64,000 bases of DNA from Brachionus plicatilis (lineage: Eukaryota > Rotifera > Eurotatoria > Ploima > Brachionidae), in the NCBI GenBank assembly GCA_010279815.1, contig QEOQ01000590.1:61704-125703 (forward strand), in the 5' to 3' direction. Under the pieces are notes generated by a model. That model made no database searches. It saw nothing but the letters and a program-made list of their open reading frames with translations, and was not told the origin of the DNA. Each line of letters starts with the position of its first letter. Position 1 is the first letter of the stretch. A program made the position numbers and the translations under genes. This document shows positions 54,119 through 64,000 of this stretch, piece by piece.

Positions 54119-57100
54119 TCTTGACTATTAATATTAACAATGAAGTGTGTAACCTTATTAGGTTTGAGAAATTATATGTTTTGATTATATTGATGGAAAT
54201 TTATATTTTTTTTAATATCGAAATTTATTTAATATTTCTCTTTTATTTCTAAATTTATTTATTGTTTTAATTTTAATTTTTGACTTTTTTTGATTATTCT
54301 TTTATTCCTAGGTTTTAGTACATTAATAATTGGCAATCTACTTCATTTAAAATAAAAATATTTTGTTAAGAAGCTTAAAATTAATAAAAAAATATTAAAA
54401 ATTGTCTTTAATTAAAAAAAATCTCGATAAAATGTAATACAAATACTAAAATTATGAAAGCAGCACATAAAAAATCATTTGTATGAATTCCATTGAAATT
54501 AATTTTTACTAGGTGCTATTTAAAAAAGAGCAAGGTAAATGAAGCCTAGTAATCAAGAATTAAATCAATGTTTAAATTTTTAATTAGTTAATTTTCTGTT
54601 CAAAATGGTGGCAAAAGTAAGAAAAATTAGAAGTAAAATAAAAAGAGGAGAATAAGAGAGATTAGGATATTTTGTAAAAACATTAAAATTTGGATGTTAA
54701 ATTTAAAATTGAAGGCGAGAGATATTTATTTTGCGTTAAAATTTAATAAGTTTCACAAAAATCACACTCATTGTTTCATGACTAGAAAAAATTTATTAAA
54801 TCATGAAAGAAATGTATTTTTTAGCAATCACGATAATAAATTGATGCAATTTTAAACTATTTGATTTGATAATACAAAGTGATCTTTATAGAAAATTGAA
54901 TAGTTTATTTCAAGATTTTAATATTGCTCATTTAAAAGTTTAAAACTCATAAATTTTTTTTAAATATCAAAATATATCTTCACTCAAATTTTATTTTTGA
55001 TTTTTTATTAATTAAAGACCGTTGCTAATTTTTTTCGGTTCTAGAAAATGCCTTTTGATAAATGTCAATTTTTTGAAATTCTTCAATTATTCTATTATTA
55101 TTCTTCTATTATTCTTCTATTTTAATTTCTACTTTATTAAAATTTTTTTTTACTGGGACATAATTTTAAGAAAAAATAGAGAATAAATATTATTTTATAT
55201 TATTTAAACGAAATCGATTCGAAATTCTTGTATAAGAAATTAAAATCAAAATACATTTTTTTATTTATATCAATGTAAATTTGAACGCAGCTAAACTAAA
55301 GGTCTAAAATAATGCATCACTACTCAGAAATGGTAGCTTCAGAAAAAAATATAAAAAAATTAAAAAATGCTGAATTTAGATCGCTATTCAACAATAAAAG
55401 AGAATCTATTCATATTGACTCTTACTATTTAATTATAAATTTAATAAATTAATTTATTCCAATCCATTAACAAAATTAGATTTAGAATGGAGAAAAAAAA
55501 TAAAAAATTTTTGTTATTCTTTTTATTTTTTCTACTTTTCATTTTTGAAAAATACAGATTGCTCAATCAAATGATAAAAAGTTAAATCCATTAAATTTTT
55601 TTTTTATTAATTAGGACTATTTTAATTTAATATATTACAGTATTAATAAAAGGTTTTATTGAAAATAGCGATGGATCTTTTATTCTTTAAAAAATGAATT
55701 TAAAATCATTTTAGAAAAAAACATATTCAAAAATTCAAAAATATTTAAATATAAATTTATCCATTTTCATGAAAGTTTTTCTATTTAAAAGATAATTAAG
55801 TTAATTTTTTTTATTTAAATGAAAAACAAAGATTTGAACTAAATTTTATCAAAATGAATGAATAGAAAAGGTTCCATTATAATTTATTTAACAAAAAAAA
55901 TCGATAAACGAAATTTTTCAGGAAAAATTATTTTTATTTGACAAAATTTACTCTGATACTATTTAAAAATTTTTAGATTTTAAGAATCAGAAGCAATCTA
56001 CGTCAATTGACTGGTGTATATTTAATGTTTAAAAAGACTTTTAATTAATTATTAAATACTCTATTAAAAATGATTAGCTTCAATTTTTTCTCAAAAATAT
56101 TGATTTTTTTTCTGATGGGCCCACATTGATTTTTTAAAGGAAATTTTAAATGAAAATTAATATATTATTTAAAAATGTGATCATTCTTAAAACAAATACT
56201 TATTTTTAAGCTAAAACATATTAATTCAGTATAGTCAGATTCTAATTAGATTTAATTTAGATCAAATTCAAATTGAAATTGAGTCCAATTATTATTTTTC
56301 TTAAAGAACAGAATTTAAAGAGCTTCAATAAAAAAGCTTCAATAGGCCATTATCATAAATTTTAGAGTGATATTAAGCAAATGAGCAAGATTTTTATTCT
56401 TAATATTATTCATTCCATAATACATTTAGATTGCGAAAATTTTCCAAGTTAATCATTTTTTTAACTTAAATATATTTAATTTGAATTTTAAGATGTTTCA
56501 AATTTTTGTATTTTAATGCTGAGTTTTTTTAATAGAAAGAAGACTAGGAAGCTCAAGTTATATTTAATGGTTTTGTTTCTAAGCAATTATTTTCAGTAAA
56601 CCGGCTTATAATTTAATAAAAAAATGATTAAATATGAATTTGAATAAATATATTCAAAAGATTATAAAATTGTGTTCTTGTTTATCAGTCTGCTTTTGAA
56701 TCAGGAAGATGTTAAAATTTCTGGCAACATATTTTTAAAATAATTAAATTTTTTTTTCTAAGAAAAAAGCTACATGTTTACATAAAAAATTAAATAAATT
56801 TATAAATCGCTTGTGAGAATCTTATTTTAAAATTATTAATTAATCGGCGTTTCAAAGCTTAATTCGATTAATAAACGAAATTTTAATTATGAGTTCTTCC
56901 AATTTGTTAATAGGAAGCATGGCTCTTGAGTTTTTAAGAAAAAAAAAGAAACTGAATATTAATCAAGAATATTTTCTCGTCATTTATCGATTTTTTTTAA
57001 GATAACAGATTTCTTTTAAAATTTTTAACCTTTAAGTCTCTAGTGTCTTTTATTAGTCAAATAGTTGAGTTATTTAAATAAAGCAGAGATGTTATTTCGA

Positions 57101-57900
57101 GAACTAAAAAATAAAAATATTAGCATTAAATATTAATTTAATATCAAAGGTATGTTCAATTAGGGACTAAAATTTGTTTAAGCATGAAAATATTTTTAAT
57201 TAATAAAATTTAAAAGGAAACTGGGCTATCTTTTAATTTAATTATTTGACATTTGTGTGAATTTAAATTCAGATGTTAGCATCCGTATTGCAACGGAATC
57301 AAACTAATCAATAAAATAAAACTTAATTAATATTTTTAATTCTATGATAGAATTAAAAATTTTTATTTTTTTGTGATTGTGTCAAAATTGTTCTTCTTTT
57401 TTCGCGAGAAAATATTTTGCATTTCTTTTTTTTCGACCTCTTGAGTGATAATTGCATGTTTAAACAAATTGTCCATGCAGATTGTCAATTTCATATTGAA
57501 ATATTTTTTTTATTTAAATTTGGTCTCATATCTGTGGATTTTTAATAGCATAAAAAGCTCACACTTCTAAGTCTAACTAAATTAAAATTTTATCTATCGT
57601 TTTTTTTTAACAATTTTAGTAATCAATTTATTTTATTATTTCTCTTTTTAGTTGAGTTTTTCTAATAATAAAAAGTTTATCAAGTATAGACCTATTAACA
57701 ATCGATATCTCAGAATGGTTTTTAAAAATCTTATCAAAGTCTTTACTACAATACTACAAAAATTAAAATTTACACGAGGTCCATAGGTTTAGACCACTAT
57801 TATTTGTCATGTTTTTTTATTAAAAGAGCACTTTTAACTTCAATATTTGTGAATTTTTTCAAGTATTTTTTTTTTAATTATTTAGGCAATATATAATTTT
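54119..57900. other. Non-coding AT-rich region
   Basis: About 3.8 kb with no supported gene and no clear structured repeat. Confidence 0.55.
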
Positions 57901-57902
57901 AC

Positions 57903-57955
57903 ATTTATTTTATTTATTTATTTCAATGAACGCCTTGAAGGCGATGTAGAGTTAT
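57903..57955 (-). mobile_element. LINE 3' tail (family D) with hairpin
   Basis: On the minus strand ACATCGCCTTCAAGGCGTTC contains the hairpin CGCCTT-C-AAGGCG, then ATTGAAATAAATAAATAAA. Same family as the tail at 51,898-51,955. Confidence 0.6.
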
Positions 57956-59120
57956 AAGATTTCAAAAAAAATTTTCATTAAATTTTTAATCTTGAAGAAT
58001 CTATTTTTTAAAGAAATTGTTTTTAAAACGTTCCTTTTTAAAAAATATTTAATTAATTATTTGGAAAAAAACTTCATATAAATATTAAATTTGATATTTT
58101 ATTTTCACTAAATATGATCAATAAGGGCTTTCATAATTAAAAAAACTTATTTTACTCTACAAAAAACTTATTTTATTTTCCTATTTCAAATTTAGATCAA
58201 TACTTCATACCTTTTTTGTTGAATGAATTCGAATCTTAGCTGCGGTCCCGAGAAAAAATAATTTGGCCTAAAACATATTTTAATAAAATATTTTCAAAAT
58301 TGATTGTCAATAATTCAAGTATAGCCTTCTACTAGTAAAAGTTTTAATTTTAAAATAAACAAAATACGAAATTCGGATTTGTAGGCCAAATTTAAAAAAA
58401 TAGCCCATTAAATTTTTGAATTTTTTATTTTTTTAAAAAATCGTACATCATTTGAAAAATAAACCTTGATGGCCTTAGCTTACATTTTTAGAGCAAAATA
58501 TTGATTTTGGGGATTAAGCCACAAAGAAATTTAAAAAAAATGACAATGTGGGTGTTAGTAAACATAATGTTTAACAAAATGATAAAATAATGTTATATCA
58601 ACTTAATTTTAATTTTCTTACATCAAAAAATCGATAACGCTGTTAATTATTTTAAATTATGAAATTTTAGATTTTGCTTAGCATAATAAATAGGCAATTG
58701 TTTGTATGCATCTCAGAAAAGATTCCGTTCTCTAAAAAAAAAAAAAATTCTCAAAAAAGAAATTAAAATTTTGCTACACTTTGGAAAAAAAAGATTCTTT
58801 CTTCGACGTTTTGGTTTTATTGAGACAAAAAAACCTATATAAAATTTAATGGCCAGGTTACAAAAATTTCATATTACTAATAAATGAATTTACAAAATTA
58901 TAATTTTGTTCTAAATTTTTTTTGTCATAAAGGTAATTTGAGTTTTCTACCTTTTTGAAATGAGTAATTTTTTTCAAAAAAATTTCAAAACAAAATTATT
59001 TTTACTATTTAGAAACAAAGAGAAAATTTATTGATAATGATCGTTTGATCGAACGTAAAATCAAGAAACCGTGACTGATTAAAATTAAGAATTTAATTTA
59101 ACTTTATCAACAACAAAGCT
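57956..59120. other. Non-coding region upstream of NPDC1
   Basis: AT-rich spacer expected to include the NPDC1 promoter and 5' UTR close to 59,120. No motif singled out. Confidence 0.5.
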
Positions 59121-61693
59121 ATGTTCGGTGTAAATAGATCAAAAGTATTGACCACACTTTGCTTGTTCGCAGTGGTGTTTGGCATCCAAATTGAAAGATC
59201 ACAGTCGTTGGCGTTTCCAAGCGGCACCATTCGTGAAGAGGACTATTTCAAACTGAAGCCTAAAGAAGGTAAAAATAAATTAAATAAAGAATACTCGAAT
59301 AAGGAGGTAGTCTACGGATCCGAGGACGACGAAGACGAAGATTCAAAGTTCAATGAGTTACAAGAAAAACCAGTAATAAGAAGCCAGCGCATTGACCAGA
59401 GAAACTATAAACACCACTCAAAAAATGAAAATAGGCTTAGATCTTTTCACAATAATCGAAACTTACAAAAAAACTATCTTCATAAACAAGAGCATGACTT
59501 TAATTTGGACTATGAGACGATCTTGGACGAGCTTTTGCGAAATCCAGATATTTTTGAAGACGAAATGAACCTTAAAGATATAGGTACATCTATTGGGAAG
59601 AATAGATATGAAGATTTAGACCAAGAAAATATGGCATTAGAAGAGCTTGCTAATAGAGAAACTAATTCTGAAAATAAAAAAATTAAAACTCATCACCTTA
59701 ATCCGGTGAAGCATTTTGATGTTAAGGAAAATCTCTTAGCTGAAAAAGACTATAATAAACAATTTTTAAATGAGCCTAATATAGACGGTAATCTTTTGTG
59801 TTGTTTAAATGTTTGATTGTCTTGATTAATGTTCTGTATAGCTCTTGATTGCACCTTAAACTAATCATGCTTAATTAGTTATTAAAATATTTTTTAATTT
59901 AATTTTTTTTTTTAAAGATTTATTAGGATTGAACGATGATGACATATTCCAGGATTTAAATTTAAATTTGAATCAAAAGTCGCCTAAAGGACATGGTTCG
60001 GAATCAATAAATTCCAATCCATCTTTGGTAAATAAACAATCTAATCCAACATTAGATCCGACCATTGATTCCAAATTCGATCAAATTAAAAAACAGAATG
60101 ATTCTCTCTTTGTTTGTATGATTTTTTTTATTTTGACGTTGATTTTAATGGTTGTGTGAAGTTCAGTACAACAGAACAGAACAAAGTGTAAAAAAATTAA
60201 ATAAGTTTTTTTTTTTTTTTAATTTTTAATTAATTCTGTGAATACAGAATGGTGCAACATTCAAAGTTGCATCAACTGTAAAAGTCTGCTAATGATGTGA
60301 AAAATCTCTGCAAAATGCCCTACGCTCGATTATATTGAAATTTAATTTCTGCTAAACTCTGCAAATTATCAGACCTTGATATTTGATGCAACTTTGAATT
60401 CTGCACTAAGTTGCATTTACAGAATTAAGTTTAAACATTTAGAAAAAAATTCATTCAATTTTTTTACATTTTTTCTGTTCTTTTGATCATTTTATACTGA
60501 ATTTCACAAAAAACATTTTAATTTTAATTTTTAAAATTAAATATTTTTAGTTGTGGTCGCTGGATGCACACTTGCTGGTGTAATTGGATTAGTTGCTGCT
60601 GGTGTCTGTTGGTATACGTAAGTTACTGTTGCAATTTTTTTCCAATTTATCTGAAATTAACTTAAAAAATATTTTTTGGTTTGATTATGATTCATTTAAT
60701 GTGGTTGTTAATATTAGACAGTCTTTCTAATTTTTGTTAAAATATTTGAAGAAACATTAGATATCTAATGGTGACAAGAATTTAAATTTTAACTGCTAAT
60801 TTTAAATTAGTAATTTTTTCTTCAGTTAAAATAATTTTTTATTTTTTCCCTCAGAGAGATTAAAAAAAACTTAGATTATTTAAAAAAAAATTTAAGTTCT
60901 TTTAAAAAAATCATAAATTATTAAAAATTATGAGAATAAAATTAAAATTAAAAAGTTATATAATATTAGTTTATAAAAATTAAAAAAAAAACATTCCATT
61001 AAATAACCATTAACTACTTTTAAATTAGAAATTAAATTTCTCAAATTAAAGCAAAAAATTTAATTTAAAATTTACTAGAAATATAATTTTCAGATTGTAC
61101 AATGGGTTCTCACAAATTATTAAATCACTTTTGTTGAAGGGTTTATCGTCGATCAACCAATGATGCTTCATACGTGACTAAAAGCGGAAAGTTGTCTCCA
61201 AGTGGTTCATTGAAATCAAACTCAACATCAAGTGGAGATCGACGTCTGGCCCAAAGTGCACAAATGTACCATTACCAGCACCAAAAGCAGCAAATGATCG
61301 CAATGGAAAAAGCAAATAGTGAACAAAAACAAGAGGATTCAGAGAATTCTGATGGCGAAACCGAAGAGGGTGACTATACAGTCTATGAATGTCCTGGGCT
61401 CGCTCCGGTAAATTCAAATTCAAAATATTCTTTTTTTTTAAATAAAATTTTATTTCAAGACTGGTGAGATGGAAGTGAAAAATCCACTTTTTAAGGAAGA
61501 ATTTTCGTCGAGCAACATCAGTCAATCAGCAATGCCTCCAGCCTATTCTACCATTGAATCGCAAGAAGCGGCCAAAAATGAACAATTGATAGAAATTGAT
61601 GAAAGTAAGCAAGAATCTGACAAGAATTCAGCTCAACCAGTTGAATCTGTAACTATTCAGATTAATGAGTCAAATACCACATCTCAAGAATAA
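59121..61693 (+). CDS. NPDC1: Neural proliferation, differentiation and control protein 1 (NPDC1/CAB-1 family), 5 exons
   Basis: Single-pass neuronal membrane protein; the nematode relative CAB-1 interacts with the synaptic-vesicle regulator AEX-3. Exons: 59,121-59,787; 59,918-60,115; 60,551-60,617; 61,140-61,407; 61,460-61,693. Phases close to 477 aa. The signal peptide covers about 1-30 (LTTLCLFAVVFGI). A long charged, Asn/Glu/Lys-rich luminal region follows, little conserved. The transmembrane helix is in exon 3 (about 289-310, AGCTLAGVIGLVAAGVCWY). The conserved cytosolic part has DRRLAQSAQMYHYQHQKQQM, GDYTVYECPGLAP and TGEMEVKNPLF, essentially the vertebrate NPDC1 signature. A PPAY motif (PPxY, WW-domain ligand type) follows in exon 5. 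The donor at 60,116 was chosen because it alone keeps frame into exon 3; the acceptor at 61,092 was rejected because it meets a stop. A candidate AATAAA is near 61,740. Confidence 0.95.
60155..60508. mobile_element. TIR (MITE-like) element in NPDC1 intron 2
   Basis: Left end TGTGAAGTTCAGTA and right end TACTGAATTTCACA are inverse copies. The arms then match over about 110-130 bp with gaps: GTGTAAAAAAATTAAAT, TTAATTCTGTGAATACAGAA, ATTCAAAGTTGCATC. The centre is AT-rich and non-coding. It fills most of the 435-bp intron, starting only about 40 bp after the splice donor. Confidence 0.85.
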
Positions 61694-62145
61694 TTTTCGT
61701 TTTTGGCCAATATTGATTTCAAACCGCAATAATCAACTAAATAAATAAACATTATTTTTATGTTCGATTTAGATGAAATGTTTTGTTTTAGTTGAATTTT
61801 TTTAATAGTTTATAGCTAGACATAATTCATTTCTATCAAATAATATCGTTTTTTTATTCATAAAATACCAATTGTAAGCAAGATATACACGCTTAAATAA
61901 ACTTTGAAATTATATTTTAAGCTTAAGACTGGTGATTTGAAAAGCTCCTTGGGCTCGGGCTGTCTAATTCATTTAAAAATACATTTAAATTATATTTTTT
62001 TATTTCAATTTGGTGTAATCAAATGTTTCCGTGACAAAAATTATTATTTAATAAATCTGTAATGATGCTGAATTAATGTATTGAATAAAATCCCTATTGA
62101 GCTAAAAATTGAATTAAAAATTTAAATTAAATTTTACTTGGATAT
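61694..62145. other. NPDC1 3' region
   Basis: Contains the NPDC1 3' UTR with AATAAATAAA at about 61,740, then AT-rich spacer to a possible exon of a convergent gene. Confidence 0.5.
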
Positions 62146-62229
62146 TTAGCCAACAAAAGCGGTTAATTTATATGTTTTAGCTGAGAGACCAATGGCATAA
62201 TCTATGTCACTATGACTCCAATCATCTAT
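62146..62229 (-). CDS. Possible 3'-terminal exon of an unidentified gene
   Basis: On the minus strand a TTTCAG acceptor at 62,230-62,235 is followed by an open frame IDDWSHSDIDYAIGLSAKTY and KLTAFVG, then TAA at 62,146-62,148. The composition (two Trp-Ser/Asp-rich turns, no Lys/Asn/Ile runs) is unlike the random translations around it. I do not recognise the family, and no upstream exon was found in the remaining 1.8 kb. If real, the gene lies mostly beyond the window and converges on NPDC1. Confidence 0.4.
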   Translation of the reverse strand: MDDWSHSDIDYAIGLSAKTYKLTAFVG

Positions 62230-64000
62230 CTGAAATAAACATCTTTTTTGAAGTTTATCATTAAGTAAAAAAATCTTTTTTTCGAATATAAATATTTTTA
62301 ATTTGATACCGAGTATTCAATCAAATTAACTTTTTTGTTTTAAAAGTTCTGTGAAACTGTATATTTTTCCTTATTTTTATGGTCTCTACATCAAAGATAG
62401 AAAAAGGATTTCCACAAAAATAATTTATATTAATTGTCATATGACAAAGATATCTTAAAAATTAGAAGTAGTAGAAAAGTCTTACTAAGACTTAAAAATT
62501 GATTAATTTTTTTTATTATGGTAAGAGTTATATTTAATTTTAATTATTTTCTGAAACATGAAGTGCTCTGCACACTTGCAGAGTTTTGGAAGATACTTAA
62601 TTTGGGTGATATTGAGTTTTATCAGTTGACGTTTTGCTGAACAAGTTTTAAACTTGATCTATTTACAACTCGGGGTTATTTCAATTTAAAATTTTTGTTT
62701 TTGTTTATTGTCCCAAATTTAATGATGCCTAGATAGTATATTTTTATTCTCTTTTTGAATTTAATTTTATCACTTAAAAATTTCCAAATTAAGTAAAAAT
62801 TATCCAATCTTTCAAATTTTTCTGAGAAATTTCTTTTAAATACTAAAATATTATTTCATTTATTAGTTTATCTGTTTCGAGCTAATGCTCCTTCATATTA
62901 AAATTAAAATTTAGACAAAAAATATTTTATTGACATGTTTTGTGTTCTTCAAAAAATCGTGTCCACCCAAAAGCCTACCAATTATTTATATAATTTCTTG
63001 CCGAATTATAGCTTTAGAATAAAAATAAAAAATATAATTTTATTTATATGTTTTTCTGTGACAAGATAATTCTCCTTAAGATTAAAAAATAGAAAAATTC
63101 AAATAATGAAATGATTACATAAAATTAAAGTTTTGAAGATTTTCTTTTCAATAGATTAATTTAAAATGTTTGTTTTGAATATTCAAATTTATGGAGGATA
63201 GTTACGTGAAAATTTTTCAAAATTTGATCAAGAACTTTTTCTTTAAAAATAAGTAGTAATTAATTAAATCTAAAATAAATTTAATCAATTTTTACTTTAA
63301 TAAGGTTTTCTTGTCTAATTTTTAGATCTTTTTATAAAAAAAATAGAAAAAATATATGACTATGATATTCAGGGGTTCAGATATGGTTTTTTGACTTTGA
63401 ATCATGACATTATTTTTACAAAAATGTTTTTCTTGTTTCAAATTAAAAAAAATCGTAAATGTTGAATTTACAATTCGGGTCTATAATTTAGTAAAACTTT
63501 TAAAGAATAAATAAAATTTGATATTATTTCAGTGTGGGGCCGAAATCAAATGGCTATCATTTAAAAAAAAATAAAGTTTTAATAGGAGAAAAATTTTCAA
63601 GGATTTAATAGATGCGAAAAACAAATTTTATTTTTGAAAAAAAAGATTAATCATTAAAAAAAAAACTTGATGAATACAAAGGATGATTTAAAGCCTGAAA
63701 AAAAAATTCCTGGCTGAGTAATTTTTAATTTATTTTCAAACACATGATTTAGAAAATTTCTATTTATTTAAAAGTGTGTTAAATATTAAAAGTGAAGTAA
63801 AAGTGTTGCATAAATTAAAAAATAATTAATTAACTAGTTAAAATATTTAAATAATTACCTTTATTTGATAAACAAAGCGATAAACCTATAAATTTGAGAA
63901 ACAAAATTCAATTGAAATAATCAAATTTATTTTAATATCCTGAATAACCTGAATAATATGAATAAAATCAACAAATATTAAAGAAATGACTTTAAATAAT
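62230..64000. other. Non-coding AT-rich region at window end
   Basis: If the exon at 62,146-62,229 is real this is its intron. It includes a degraded inverted-repeat relative at about 62,560-62,735. Nothing else recognised. Confidence 0.45.
62560..62735. mobile_element. Degraded relative of the 13,963 TIR element
   Basis: CACTTGCAGAGTTTTG, then ATTTACAACT, GTTTTTGTTTATTGTCCCAA and ATTTAATGATGCCT follow the order of the right arm at 14,160-14,307. Similarity is patchy and the left arm is not visible. Confidence 0.45.

Noticed and set aside
61082..61139. Alternative acceptor TTTTCAG at 61,092 for NPDC1 exon 4
   Set aside because: Its use leads to an in-frame stop; the acceptor at 61,139 restores the conserved sequence.

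Overview
The window reads as a very AT-rich invertebrate animal nuclear genome. Genes are intron-split with GT-AG borders, and intergenic and intronic DNA carries many decayed LINE retrotransposons and short inverted-repeat elements. The standard genetic code fits every gene. I cannot name the phylum from sequence alone; gene content (NPDC1/CAB-1 family, KIF21, BFAR, a dibasic-processed neuropeptide precursor) indicates a bilaterian, probably a protostome. I rebuilt six multi-exon genes from splice borders by comparing them with remembered family sequences. For five of them the exon phases close exactly; the last exon of the sixth, BFAR, is only a candidate.

Layout: 1-1,430 holds a LINE 3' tail followed by a stop-riddled LINE reverse transcriptase. 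At 1,991-3,755 (-) lies CIAO3/NARFL (cytosolic Fe-S assembly), head-to-head with PRMT5 at 3,915-6,475 (+), with 159 bp between start codons. 6.5-9.4 kb is non-coding with two opposed LINE fragments. At 9,418-9,930 (-) is an unassigned neuropeptide precursor. 9.9-17.1 kb is non-coding with a LINE fragment next to a 345-bp terminal-inverted-repeat element. 17,164-34,862 (-) is one KIF21 kinesin gene of 11 exons (about 1,809 aa: motor, coiled coil, WD40). 34.9-47.3 kb is a gene desert. 47,375-49,146 (-) is a BFAR-like RING/SAM membrane protein whose 3' end abuts a LINE remnant. Directly upstream in the same orientation, 49,494-53,408 (-) is KAT5/Tip60, whose start codon forms an exon by itself. 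53.4-59.1 kb is non-coding. 59,121-61,693 (+) is NPDC1, with an inverted-repeat element in intron 2. A possible last exon of an unknown (-) gene lies at 62,146-62,229; the remainder is non-coding.

The genes do not form a pathway. CIAO3 and PRMT5 probably share a bidirectional promoter, and KAT5 and BFAR are close tandem neighbours; otherwise the genes look independent. The most unusual content is non-genic: at least five different fold-back or TIR elements and about eleven LINE 3' tails ending in (AATA)n, (AAT)n or (ACT)n, several with a small hairpin just before the tail. No tRNA, rRNA or CRISPR array was seen.
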